From an uncultured Clostridia bacterium (GTDB lineage: Bacteria; Bacillota; Clostridia; UBA1381): DNA of 64,000 nucleotides. Under the pieces are notes generated by a model, which made no database searches, was not told the origin of the DNA, and was given only the letters and a program-made list of their open reading frames with translations. The stretch is taken from NCBI GenBank assembly GCA_947626135.1, contig CANQQZ010000009.1, forward strand, positions 32,713 to 96,712. The letters are read 5' to 3'. This document shows positions 17,420-26,138 of the stretch, piece by piece. How positions within the stretch are numbered: position 1 is the stretch's first letter; each line of letters begins with the position of its first letter. Both the position numbers and the translations under genes were made by a program.

Positions 17420-19998
17420 CGGCGGAGGATACGCGCATGAAAAGGATTGCGGCAGGAATTTTAGCGCACGTCGATTCCGGAAAAACCACGCTGTCGGAGG
17501 GGCTTTTGTATACCTCCGGCGCGATACGGCGGCTCGGGCGCGTAGATCATAAGGACGCGTTTCTGGATACGAATTCGATAGAGCGGGAGAAGGGTATAAC
17601 TATATTTTCAAAGCAGGCGGTATTTTCGTATAACAATACCGAAATCACTCTGCTCGACACGCCGGGACACGTCGATTTTTCCGCGGAAACGGAGCGCACT
17701 CTTTCGGTGCTCGATTACGCGGTTCTCGTTATAAGCGGTTCGGAGGGAGTTCAGAGCCATACGGAGACCTTGTGGCAGCTTTTGAGCCGATACGAAATCC
17801 CGACATTTATTTTTGTAAATAAAATGGACATGCCGTCCGCAGACAAGGACGCGCTGATGAAGGATCTGCGCGCTAAGCTCAGCGATTTCTGCGTAGATTT
17901 CACCGACGACAGGTCAAGCGAATTTTATGAAGAGGCGGCGCTGTGCTCGGAGGAGCTTATGGACGAGCTTATGGAAACGGAATCCGTGTCAAAGCAGGCG
18001 TTAACGGACGCCGTCCGCCGCCGCAAAATTTTCCCTTGCATGTTCGGTTCGGCTCTCAGGCTGCACGGCGTGGAGGAATTCCTGTCGGTTTTCACAGAAT
18101 ATGCCGCCGAAGCGGATTTCGGCGAAGAGTTCGGAGCGAAAATTTTTAAAATATCCGAGGATGAAAAGGGGCAGCGGCTCACGCATATGCGTATAACCGG
18201 CGGTTCCCTTAAAATACGGGACGAAATTTCCGACGGAGACCAAACGGAAAAGGTAAATGATATACGCGTATACTCCGGCGCGAAATATAAAAATATAACG
18301 GAGGCTCTGCCGGGAATGGTAGTCGCGGCGGCGGGACTGACAAAAACGCGCGCCGGCGAAGGGCTCGGCTTTGAGCGCGACGCCCGCGGTCTCACCCTTG
18401 AGCCCGTATTTTCCTACCGCGTAAAGATCCCGCGCGGACGCGATATCCCATCCGCGCTCGCCGATTTGAAAAAGCTTGAAGAAGAGGAAACGCAGCTTAA
18501 TGTTTACTGGGACGAAAGGCTGCGCGAGATAAGCATACGCCTTATGGGCGAGGTGCAGCTCGAGGTTCTGAAAACCATAATCGCCGAGCGGTTCGGCATG
18601 GATGTGGAATTTGAAAACGGCAGTATAATTTATCGCGAAACCATCGCCGATACCGTTGAGGGCGTCGGGCATTACGAGCCTCTCAGGCATTATGCCGAGG
18701 TGCATCTTCTGCTCGAGCCGAACGAGCGGGGAAAGGGGCTCGAATTTAAAACCGCGTGCAGCGAGGATTTGCTGAACCGAAGCTGGCAGCGGCTCATATT
18801 GACGCATCTCGCCGAAAAAGCTCATATAGGAGTGCTTACCGGCTCTCCGATTACCGATATAAAAATCACACTCGTTGCCGGGCGCGCTCATGTGAAGCAT
18901 ACCGAGGGCGGAGATTTCAGGCAGGCGACTTACCGAGCGGTTCGCCAGGGGCTTATGCAGGCGCACAGCGTTTTACTGGAGCCGTGGTACGATTTCAGGC
19001 TCACTCTTCCGTCAGCCTCCATCGGACGCGCCATGAATGAAATCCAGCTTATGGGAGGCACGGTGTCGGCGCCTGATACCGTTGACGCCGAGACGTCGGT
19101 AATCGCGGGCAGCGCGCCTATCTCAAAAATGCATAATTACCAAGCCGACGTAACGGCGTACACGCACGGCAAGGGCGTTTTGACCTGCAATTTCGGAGGC
19201 TACCGCGAATGCGTAAACGCGGAGGAGGTTATAGAAAAAATCGGGTATGATTACGAGTCCGATTTGCGCAACAGCCCCGATTCCGTATTCTGTACGCACG
19301 GCGCGGGATATTATGTGCCGTGGTACGATGTGTTCAATCATATGCATCTTGAGCTCGCGGGAACGGCAAAGCCTCAACCCGAGGACGTACCCGTCACTCG
19401 CCGGAGCGAACCGGCGCAAATAAGCGAGGATGAGCTTATACGCATTTTCGAAAGAACATACGGAAAAATAAACAGGGATGTTCCGCAGCGGATGAAAACG
19501 GAAAAAATCGTACCGAAGCAGCCTAAATATAAGACGCGCCCGCGCCCGCAGGGACCGGATTATCTTCTCATAGACGGATACAACATCATCTTCGCGTGGG
19601 ATGATTTGACCGCTGTCGCAAGGGAAAGCCTCGAGGCGGCTCGCGACGCTCTCATAAACCGCATCGCCGGATACGGAGCCATGAAAAAAATCGAGATTAT
19701 ACTTGTTTTCGACGCGTATAAGGTCAAAGGGAACCGCGGCGAGATTGAAAAGGTAAACGGTATAACGATAGTATACACAAAGGAGGCTGAAACAGCCGAC
19801 GCGTATATCGAGCGCGTGACGCATGAATTAAGCCGCCGCCACCGCGTCCGGGTCGCCACCTCCGACAGCCTCGAGCAGCTGATAATCCTGGGGAACGGCG
19901 CTCTGCGCATCAGCGCGCGTGAGTTCCTTGCCGAGGTAGAGGAAACGGAAAGGGAAATCAGGCGCTTTATTGAAGAATACAATTCCCGCGCAGAATAA
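17416..19998 (+). CDS. TetM-like translational GTPase fused to a Rae1/YacP-like NYN ribonuclease domain
   Basis: This 860-aa protein has two parts. Residues 8-690 are an EF-G/TetM-like GTPase: G1 AHVDSGKTTL (17-26), G2 EREKGIT, G3 DTPGHVD (81-87), G4 NKMD, then domains II-V. Residues 714-860 closely match Bacillus YacP/Rae1, a PIN-like NYN endonuclease: LLIDGYNIIFAW, LVFDAYKVKG, TKEAETADAYIERV, VATSDSLEQLIILGNGALR. A charged linker (690-714, KxxPKQPKYKTRPRP-like) joins them. TetM proteins act at the ribosomal A site, and Rae1 cleaves mRNA there, so a ribosome-associated mRNA-processing or rescue role is inferred. It should not be read as proof of tetracycline resistance. Confidence 0.85.
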   Translation: MTAEDTRMKRIAAGILAHVDSGKTTLSEGLLYTSGAIRRLGRVDHKDAFLDTNSIEREKGITIFSKQAVFSYNNTEITLLDTPGHVDFSAETERTLSVLDYAVLVISGSEGVQSHTETLWQLLSRYEIPTFIFVNKMDMPSADKDALMKDLRAKLSDFCVDFTDDRSSEFYEEAALCSEELMDELMETESVSKQALTDAVRRRKIFPCMFGSALRLHGVEEFLSVFTEYAAEADFGEEFGAKIFKISEDEKGQRLTHMRITGGSLKIRDEISDGDQTEKVNDIRVYSGAKYKNITEALPGMVVAAAGLTKTRAGEGLGFERDARGLTLEPVFSYRVKIPRGRDIPSALADLKKLEEEETQLNVYWDERLREISIRLMGEVQLEVLKTIIAERFGMDVEFENGSIIYRETIADTVEGVGHYEPLRHYAEVHLLLEPNERGKGLEFKTACSEDLLNRSWQRLILTHLAEKAHIGVLTGSPITDIKITLVAGRAHVKHTEGGDFRQATYRAVRQGLMQAHSVLLEPWYDFRLTLPSASIGRAMNEIQLMGGTVSAPDTVDAETSVIAGSAPISKMHNYQADVTAYTHGKGVLTCNFGGYRECVNAEEVIEKIGYDYESDLRNSPDSVFCTHGAGYYVPWYDVFNHMHLELAGTAKPQPEDVPVTRRSEPAQISEDELIRIFERTYGKINRDVPQRMKTEKIVPKQPKYKTRPRPQGPDYLLIDGYNIIFAWDDLTAVARESLEAARDALINRIAGYGAMKKIEIILVFDAYKVKGNRGEIEKVNGITIVYTKEAETADAYIERVTHELSRRHRVRVATSDSLEQLIILGNGALRISAREFLAEVEETEREIRRFIEEYNSRAE

Positions 19999-20006
19999 GC
20001 GCGTAT

Positions 20007-20036
20007 AAAAAAAGCGACGGAAACATCGCTTTTTTT
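20007..20036 (+). terminator. Terminator after the TetM-Rae1-like gene
   Basis: AAAAAAAGCGA pairs with TCGCTTTTTTT around an 8-nt loop, 8 nt after the stop codon. It can also work on the minus strand for pdxY, which converges from the right. Confidence 0.85.
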
Positions 20037-20221
20037 ATGGAGAAAAATTTATGAAAACAACAAACGCATATACATCGTTGTTGCCGGGATACCGACCCTC
20101 GGCAAATTACGGGGGAGTGTGATCTTACCGACCAGTCTTTATCCTTATAACCGAGTGTACAGCGCTTTTCTTAAAATAACCTTAAAAAGCTTAATATAAA
20201 TAAAATTTTCCCGCAGCCGGT

Positions 20222-21079
20222 TTATTTCCGACCCCGCGGGGACACTGACGGCTTAAGGCGTCCGAGGACCTTTTCAAAGCACACGCCGTCGGTAAGCGGA
20301 ATATCATGCTTTTCCGTTTCCTCTATGCACATCTTTACAAAGCCCGCCGATTTTTTCACGCTGTCCGTGAATGCCGCGCCGTTCACGGCTTCGGCGGCAA
20401 TCACCGCCGCGAATATATCGCCGGTACCCGAGCGAAACACGCCGGTTTTTTTCTGGCGCGGCAGGCTGAACCCGTTTATTTCGTCATACACGGCGTTGCC
20501 TATGTATTGTCCCATCGGTATCCCGGAAATTACAACATTTTTCGACCCCATTCCGTGCAGGCTGCGCGTCAAATCGAACAGCTCCCTCCTTGTCCAGCCG
20601 TCCTGCTTGTACGGGGTATCGGTAAGCATACACGCCTCCGTCACGTTTGGCGTCAGTATATCGGCGCGGGCAGCGAGCCGCCGCATTTCGCCGCACATGC
20701 GGGCGGTATATGTCGGATACGCCCGCCCGTTGTCACCCATAACAGGGTCAACTATCACCGTGGTCCTCCCGTCGGCGAAATAATCTATAAAATCCTCCAC
20801 TATGCCTATCTGCTCAAGCGAGCCGAGAAATCCGGACGCAATCCCCTCAAAACGCAGGGAAAGCTTTTTCCATTCGTCTATATACCGTCCCATATACGGG
20901 GTAAAATCACGGAAATAAAAGCTGTCAAAGCCAGTATGATTTGAAAACACCGATGTCGGAAGCGGACAGCATTGTATTCCCATATGCGATATTATCGGCA
21001 GCGCCACCGCGATAGAACACTTTCCGAAGCCCGAAATATCGTTTATTACGGCTATTTTCTTTTGATTATTGTGCGTCAT
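20222..21079 (-). CDS. pdxY: Pyridoxal/pyridoxamine kinase
   Basis: This 285-aa ribokinase-fold enzyme phosphorylates pyridoxal or pyridoxamine for vitamin B6 salvage. Diagnostic segments are INDISGFGKCSIAVALPIIS at the N-terminus, VDPVMGDNGRAYPTY in the middle, and RSGTGDIFAAVIAAEAV, which holds the anion hole and catalytic Asp of the family. It stands alone on the minus strand with its own promoter at 21,107-21,135. Confidence 0.9.
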   Translation of the reverse strand: MTHNNQKKIAVINDISGFGKCSIAVALPIISHMGIQCCPLPTSVFSNHTGFDSFYFRDFTPYMGRYIDEWKKLSLRFEGIASGFLGSLEQIGIVEDFIDYFADGRTTVIVDPVMGDNGRAYPTYTARMCGEMRRLAARADILTPNVTEACMLTDTPYKQDGWTRRELFDLTRSLHGMGSKNVVISGIPMGQYIGNAVYDEINGFSLPRQKKTGVFRSGTGDIFAAVIAAEAVNGAAFTDSVKKSAGFVKMCIEETEKHDIPLTDGVCFEKVLGRLKPSVSPRGRK

Positions 21080-21106
21080 TTCCTTTTCCTCTCTTTCGCT
21101 TATGAC

Positions 21107-21135
21107 ATTATACTACTTAACCGTTCAAAAATCAA
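21107..21135 (-). promoter_or_regulatory. Promoter of pdxY
   Basis: On the minus strand TTGATT (21,130-21,135) and TATAAT (21,107-21,112) are separated by 17 bp, ending about 28 nt from the start codon. Confidence 0.7.
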
Positions 21136-21196
21136 ATACTTTTTCACGGCTGAACTCCGCCGATCAAATAAACGGCGGTATCACCCGATAAATTAC

Positions 21197-21225
21197 TTGC
21201 TTTTGCCGCCGATTTATAGTACAAT
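21197..21225 (+). promoter_or_regulatory. Promoter of the ABC-F gene
   Basis: TTGCTT (21,197-21,202) and TACAAT (21,220-21,225) are separated by 17 bp. A Shine-Dalgarno (AGAGGAG) lies just before the ATG at 21,258. Confidence 0.6.
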
Positions 21226-21257
21226 AGACATATATTTCATTTAAGAGGAGCGTAAAA

Positions 21258-22865
21258 ATGATCACGGTAAATAATGTAGGAATGAATTTTGCGGGGCAGC
21301 AGCTCTTTTCCGATGTAAATCTGAAATTCACACCCGGCAACTGCTACGGCGTGATAGGCGCGAACGGCGCGGGCAAATCGACTTTTCTGAAAATCCTGTC
21401 AGGCGAGCTCGAGCCGACAAAGGGCGAGGTTTCCATTGACCCGAATTGCCGAATGTCGGTTTTAAAACAGGATCACTTCGCGTTTGACGAGTACAGTGTG
21501 CTTGACACGATTATCATGGGCAACGAAAAGATGTACTCCATCATGAAGGAAAAAGACGCAATCTATATGAAAGAGGATTTTTCCGACGAGGACGGTATGC
21601 GCGCGGCTGACCTTGAAGGCGAATTTATGGAGATGGGCGGCTATGAGGCGGAAAGCGACGCGTCCAAGCTCATACAGGGGCTCGGTCTTGACGAGAGCGT
21701 TTTATATTCGCAGATGTCATCGCTCGACGGAAACGAAAAGGTAAAGGTCCTGCTTGCACAGGCGCTGTTCGGGAACCCGGATATAATACTTCTCGACGAG
21801 CCGACAAACGGTCTTGATTTGCAGGCGGTTGAATGGCTTGAGGATTTCCTGCTCGATTACGAGGGCACGGTCATAGTCGTATCGCATGACAGATATTTCC
21901 TCAATATAGTATGTACAAATATAGTCGATATCGACTATACGAAAATAAAAATGTACGTCGGAAACTATGAGTTCTGGTACGAGTCCTCACAGCTGGTGCA
22001 GAAAATGATAAAGCAGCAGAACAAGCGCGCGGAGGAAAAAATAAAGGAGCTTCAGGCGTTTATCCAGCGCTTCTCGGCGAACAAGTCAAAATCAAAGCAG
22101 GCGACCAGCCGTAAAAAGATGCTCGACAAGCTGACGGTTGAGGAAATGCCGGCGTCATCGCGGCGGTACCCGTTCGTGGGATTCGATATGGACAGAGAGG
22201 CCGGACGCGATTTGCTTACCGTGACCGGCGTATCAAAAACCGTTGACGGCGTTAAGGTGCTCGATAATATATCATTCTCTCTCAATCACGGCGACAAGAT
22301 AGCTGTGATCGGCGATAACGAAATAGCCGTCACGGCGCTTCTGGAAATACTCGCGCTCGAATCGGAGCCCGACGAGGGGTCTGTAAAATGGGGCGTGAGC
22401 ACGTCGAGGAGCTATTTCCCCAAGGATAATACAAAATATTTCGAGGGCTGCACGCTCAATCTCATGGATTGGCTGAGACAGTACAGCAAGGCCGGCTTTG
22501 AAACGCAGAACGAGACGTATATACGCGGATTCCTCGGGCGTATGCTGTTCTCGGGCGACGACGTGTTTAAACCCGTCAATGTGCTTTCCGGCGGCGAGAG
22601 GGTAAGATGTATGCTCTCGCGCATGATGCTGTTCGGCTCAAACGTGCTGCTTCTCGACCAGCCGACAAACCACCTCGACCTTGAGTCTATCACAGCCGTA
22701 AATAACGGACTTACCGCATTTAAAGGCAACGTCATATTCGCATCGCACGACCATGAATTTATTCAAACCATCGCCAACAGGATTATTGATATAAAATCCG
22801 ACGGCTCTGTCGTTGACAGAATGTGTACCTATGACGAATATATTGAAATGACACGGGAGAAATAA
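21258..22865 (+). CDS. ABC-F family ATPase, YbiT/YkpA type, with degenerate second nucleotide site
   Basis: This 535-aa soluble protein has two ABC domains joined by a charged linker (about residues 240-305, P-site interaction motif region), the ABC-F layout. Domain 1 is intact: GANGAGKST, signature-like LDGNEKVKV and LLDEPTNGLD. In domain 2 the Walker A reads GDNEIAVT (from residue 352), with Val358 in place of Lys, and Walker B reads LLLDQPTNHLD, with Gln in place of the catalytic Glu. The signature LSGGERVRC is intact. ABC-F proteins act on ribosomes, and some give antibiotic protection; the YbiT group is usually a housekeeping factor. Confidence 0.88.
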   Translation: MITVNNVGMNFAGQQLFSDVNLKFTPGNCYGVIGANGAGKSTFLKILSGELEPTKGEVSIDPNCRMSVLKQDHFAFDEYSVLDTIIMGNEKMYSIMKEKDAIYMKEDFSDEDGMRAADLEGEFMEMGGYEAESDASKLIQGLGLDESVLYSQMSSLDGNEKVKVLLAQALFGNPDIILLDEPTNGLDLQAVEWLEDFLLDYEGTVIVVSHDRYFLNIVCTNIVDIDYTKIKMYVGNYEFWYESSQLVQKMIKQQNKRAEEKIKELQAFIQRFSANKSKSKQATSRKKMLDKLTVEEMPASSRRYPFVGFDMDREAGRDLLTVTGVSKTVDGVKVLDNISFSLNHGDKIAVIGDNEIAVTALLEILALESEPDEGSVKWGVSTSRSYFPKDNTKYFEGCTLNLMDWLRQYSKAGFETQNETYIRGFLGRMLFSGDDVFKPVNVLSGGERVRCMLSRMMLFGSNVLLLDQPTNHLDLESITAVNNGLTAFKGNVIFASHDHEFIQTIANRIIDIKSDGSVVDRMCTYDEYIEMTREK

Positions 22866-22867
22866 TC

Positions 22868-23572
22868 ATGAAGCTTATATTTATACGGCACGGCGACCCC
22901 GACTATGAAAACGATTCCCTGACCGAGCGCGGCTGGAAGGAGGCGGACGCTCTCGCAAAACGCGTATCGCGCTGGAACGCCGACGCCTTCTACTGCTCGC
23001 CTCTGGGGCGCGCCCGGCACACGGCGCAGGTATCGCTCGATTTAATACACCGCGAGGCATGTATAAAGGACTGGCTGAGAGAATTCAAGGCGGATATACT
23101 CGATCCGTTCACTAATCAAAGACGCATACCGTGGGATCTGCTCCCGTCGTACTGGACGGCAAAGCCGGAGCTTTACGACAAGAACGTATGGCATCAAAGC
23201 GACGTCATGCTCACGGGAAATGTCGCCTCGGAATACAGGCGCGTATGCGGCGGTCTTGACGAAATATTAGCCGAACACGGCTATGTGCGGAGCGGCGGCT
23301 TCTACAGAACGAACCCCGGCAACGAAAAGACGCTCGTGTTCTTCTGTCATCTGGGCGTCATGTTCGTAATGCTTTCTCATTTGTTCGGTCTGTCCGCGCC
23401 GACGGTATGGCAGAATTTTTTCGTCGCTCCGTCGTCGGTAACGGTCGTTTCCACCGAGGAACGCGTAAAGGGCGAAGCATATTTCCGCTGCAAAAAGCTC
23501 GGCGATACCTCGCATTTATACGCCGCCGGACTTACGCCGTCGGATTCCGGCTTTTACCCGTGGTATGAATAA
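22868..23572 (+). CDS. Histidine phosphatase superfamily protein
   Basis: This 234-aa protein opens with the phosphohistidine motif IRHGDPDY and continues with SPLGRARHTAQ, typical of the phosphoglycerate-mutase-like phosphatases. The second catalytic His is in VFFCHLGVMF. Its substrate cannot be told from sequence. It starts 2 nt after the ABC-F stop codon and is probably co-transcribed with it. Confidence 0.88.
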   Translation: MKLIFIRHGDPDYENDSLTERGWKEADALAKRVSRWNADAFYCSPLGRARHTAQVSLDLIHREACIKDWLREFKADILDPFTNQRRIPWDLLPSYWTAKPELYDKNVWHQSDVMLTGNVASEYRRVCGGLDEILAEHGYVRSGGFYRTNPGNEKTLVFFCHLGVMFVMLSHLFGLSAPTVWQNFFVAPSSVTVVSTEERVKGEAYFRCKKLGDTSHLYAAGLTPSDSGFYPWYE

Positions 23573-23617
23573 TCGCAATGAATCCGGAAAATTTTCATTC
23601 ATAAAGGAGAAACCGCT

Positions 23618-24268
23618 ATGAAATTTGAACATACCGAAGTTTACGGCTTCACGAGCGCCCTGCGCGGAATGCGTAATCCGCTTGAATCCTGGGCGAAAAA
23701 CGACACCGTTGAGGAAAACGGCTCCGTATTTATCGGAGAAAACGACCTCTCCCTCGCCGTGCGTCTGATAAAATCGGGAAGCGAGCACCGCAAATTCATG
23801 CGCCAGATTTTTGTGTCCGTTGATATAACCGGACCGCTCTACTGGTGGAAGGAATTTGACACATACAAGGTAGGCACCGTCGCCAACAGTACCTCGACCA
23901 TGCACAAGCTCGCATCCTCCCCCATTACGCTCGGCTGCTTTGAAACGGATGATTACGACGGCTCTCTCGGATACGGCAGCGGAAAGCTGTCGGACATAAT
24001 AGAGCGGCATATAGACTTCCTTGAGGAGATGCGCAAAAAATATCTTGAAACAAAGGATAAAAAATACTGGAAGGAATTAATACGCTGGCTGCCGTCGTCC
24101 TGGCAGCAAACGCGCACGGTTACGATGTCTTACGAAAACCTGCTCGCAATGTGTTCTCCCGGTCAGCGCCGGTATCATAAGCTGACCGAATGGTCGGTTT
24201 CGTTTATCAGCTGGGCGCGGACCCTTCCCTACGCGCAGGAGCTTATTTTTTTCGATGAAAACGAATAA
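23618..24268 (+). CDS. Conserved protein of unknown function, possible divergent ThyX (flavin-dependent thymidylate synthase)
   Basis: This 216-aa protein keeps a block at residues 55-98 (EHRKFMRQIFVSVDI, then PLYWWKEFDTYKVG and NSTSTMHKL) and a second at 158-205 (LPSSWQQTRTVTMSYENLL, then LTEWSVSFISW). The order resembles ThyX: a helix with His/Arg, then a QxxRHRxxSxNExSxRY-type motif, then an LPxSxYTxxxxxxNLxH-type helix. The canonical RHRxxS residues are absent, so this is a hypothesis. The next gene, DHFR, overlaps it by 14 nt, which links it to folate or thymidylate metabolism. I have seen such proteins labelled hypothetical in Firmicutes and phages. Confidence 0.6.
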   Translation: MKFEHTEVYGFTSALRGMRNPLESWAKNDTVEENGSVFIGENDLSLAVRLIKSGSEHRKFMRQIFVSVDITGPLYWWKEFDTYKVGTVANSTSTMHKLASSPITLGCFETDDYDGSLGYGSGKLSDIIERHIDFLEEMRKKYLETKDKKYWKELIRWLPSSWQQTRTVTMSYENLLAMCSPGQRRYHKLTEWSVSFISWARTLPYAQELIFFDENE

Positions 24269-24755
24269 TCTGATTTTAATCGCCTGCGCCGACAGCAGCT
24301 GGGGCATAGGTAAAAACGGCTGTCTTCTGTTTTCCCTGAAAAAGGACATGGAATTTTTCCGTTCCCTCACTATGGGAAACGTTGTGATAATGGGGCGGAG
24401 AACGTTTGATTCTCTTCCCGGCAAAAAACCCTTGCGCGGCAGGATAAACATGGTTTTTTCACGCCGCGCCGTTGACGCGGCAAACATTGTTTCCGTGAGC
24501 TCCGTTGACGGGCTTTTCTCGGCTCTCGGGCGATATCCCGGTAAAAAGGCGTTTGTAATCGGCGGCTCCGAAATTTACCGGCTGCTTCTCCCCTATTGCT
24601 CAAGGGCGTATATAACGCGCGTTGATGCAGACGGCGGCGCCGAGGTATTTATGCCGGATCTCGACGAGGCTCCCGGTTGGCTGCTGACGGAAAAATCCGA
24701 TATTGTAACGGAAAACGGGGTTCCCTTCCGTTTTTGCGTCTATGACCGGCAATAA
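24255..24755 (+). CDS. folA: Dihydrofolate reductase
   Basis: This 166-aa protein has the normal DHFR length and pattern: LIACADSSWGIGKNGCLLF, MEFFRSLTMGNVVIMGRRTF, and AFVIGGSEIYRLLLPY. It reduces dihydrofolate with NADPH. The active-site acidic residue, normally D or E after the first loop, would lie in the DMEFFR segment. The start overlaps the previous gene by 14 nt, indicating coupled translation. DHFR is needed chiefly where a ThyA-type synthase produces dihydrofolate; no thyA is seen in this window. Confidence 0.92.
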   Translation: MKTNNLILIACADSSWGIGKNGCLLFSLKKDMEFFRSLTMGNVVIMGRRTFDSLPGKKPLRGRINMVFSRRAVDAANIVSVSSVDGLFSALGRYPGKKAFVIGGSEIYRLLLPYCSRAYITRVDADGGAEVFMPDLDEAPGWLLTEKSDIVTENGVPFRFCVYDRQ

Positions 24756-24836
24756 ATTTCCAAAATAATGTTAGATAACGGCAAATTGCGGGTAAATATA
24801 TATATGTAAATTAATTTAATGAAGGAAGGAATGTAT

Positions 24837-26066
24837 ATGGTAAACGGAAACGTAATCGTAGGACAGTCGGGCGGACCGACGTCCGTAATCAACTCCAGTC
24901 TCGTGGGCGTGTTTAAAACCGCCAAGGATATGGGCTGTTTAAAGGTATACGGTATGAGAAACGGCATAGAGGGACTGCTCACGGGACGCTATGTCGACTT
25001 GTCCGACTATATAAGGAGCGACCTTGACATTGAGCTTTTAAAGCGCACACCGTCGTCATTCCTGGGCACGTGCCGTTATAAGCTGCCCGAGCGCGAGGAC
25101 GACCCCGGCGTATACGACCGCATTTTTGATATATTAAAGCGCCTTGATATCAAGCACTTCTTCTATATCGGCGGCAACGACTCTATGGACACAATTAAAA
25201 AGCTCTCGAATTACGCGCAGGAAATCGGCTCTGACATAACGTTTATGGGAGTGCCCAAAACCATTGACAACGACCTCGCCGTAACAGACCACACCCCGGG
25301 CTACGGCAGCGCGGCAAAATACATAGCTGCGGCAATGAAAGAGATTATCCGCGACGCGAACACCTATCCGACCGACTCCATAACGGTAGTGGAAATTATG
25401 GGCAGAAACGCCGGCTGGCTTACAGCGGCTTCGTCGCTTTCCTGCTCCGAAGACTGCAACGGTCCGGATTTAATCTATATGCCCGAGGTCGTATTCGACC
25501 ACGATAAGTTTATGAAACGCGTAATGGAGGTCAAAAAATTCAAAACCACGGCTATTGTCGCCGTTTCGGAGGGCATAAAAACTGCTGACGGGAAATATGT
25601 GTGCGAGGCGAACAAATCGACTGTATTTGAGGATTCGTTCGGTCATAAGACGCTTGGCGGCACCGCGCTGTATCTTGCCGATTTCCTCGCGGAAAACACC
25701 GGTATCAAATCGCGCGGCATCGTATTTTCCACTCTTCAGCGCTGTGCGTCGCACCTTGTTTCAAGACGCGACATAACCGAGGCGTTCACTGCCGGCGCGG
25801 ACGCAGTCGTAGCGGCTCTTAACGGCGAAACCGGAAAAATGATAATTTTCGAGAGAATCTCAAACGCGCCGTATCAGCTTAAAACCGCGTCATATGACGT
25901 TAATCTTATAGCAAACATCGAAAAATGCGTTCCGAGTGAGTGGATTTGCGACGACGGAACCAATGTTACAAAGGAATTTGATGAATACGCGCGTCCGCTT
26001 ATAATAGGCGAGCTTTCGCCGTTTATGGTAGACGGACTGCCCAGACATCTGTTTATTGACAAATAA
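24837..26066 (+). CDS. pfp: 6-phosphofructokinase, pyrophosphate-dependent type
   Basis: The start chosen is the ATG at 24,837, because AAGGAAGG lies 7 nt upstream; ATGs at 24,819 and 24,831 overlap or crowd that site. The protein is 409 aa. GGNDSMDTI and PKTIDNDLAVTDHTPGYGS carry the Asp and Lys that mark PPi-dependent rather than ATP-dependent PFKs, and MGRNAGWL follows. It interconverts fructose 6-phosphate and fructose 1,6-bisphosphate in glycolysis. PPi use is inferred from the motif residues only. Confidence 0.88.
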   Translation: MVNGNVIVGQSGGPTSVINSSLVGVFKTAKDMGCLKVYGMRNGIEGLLTGRYVDLSDYIRSDLDIELLKRTPSSFLGTCRYKLPEREDDPGVYDRIFDILKRLDIKHFFYIGGNDSMDTIKKLSNYAQEIGSDITFMGVPKTIDNDLAVTDHTPGYGSAAKYIAAAMKEIIRDANTYPTDSITVVEIMGRNAGWLTAASSLSCSEDCNGPDLIYMPEVVFDHDKFMKRVMEVKKFKTTAIVAVSEGIKTADGKYVCEANKSTVFEDSFGHKTLGGTALYLADFLAENTGIKSRGIVFSTLQRCASHLVSRRDITEAFTAGADAVVAALNGETGKMIIFERISNAPYQLKTASYDVNLIANIEKCVPSEWICDDGTNVTKEFDEYARPLIIGELSPFMVDGLPRHLFIDK

Positions 26067-26079
26067 TTTATATGAACGC

Positions 26080-26111
26080 AGCCGCCCGCAAAATCGCGGG
26101 CGGCTGTTTTC
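26080..26111 (+). terminator. Terminator after the PFK gene
   Basis: CAGCCGCCCGC pairs with GCGGGCGGCTG around a 6-nt loop and is followed by TTTT. It lies 13 nt past the stop codon and also stands between convergent genes. Confidence 0.85.
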
Positions 26112-26138
26112 ATATTCGTTTATAAAAATATCTTGTTT

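Noticed and set aside
17416-19998. Reading the TetM-like protein as a tetracycline-resistance gene
   Set aside because: It is a chromosomal, NYN-fused relative; sequence alone does not show ribosomal protection from tetracycline.
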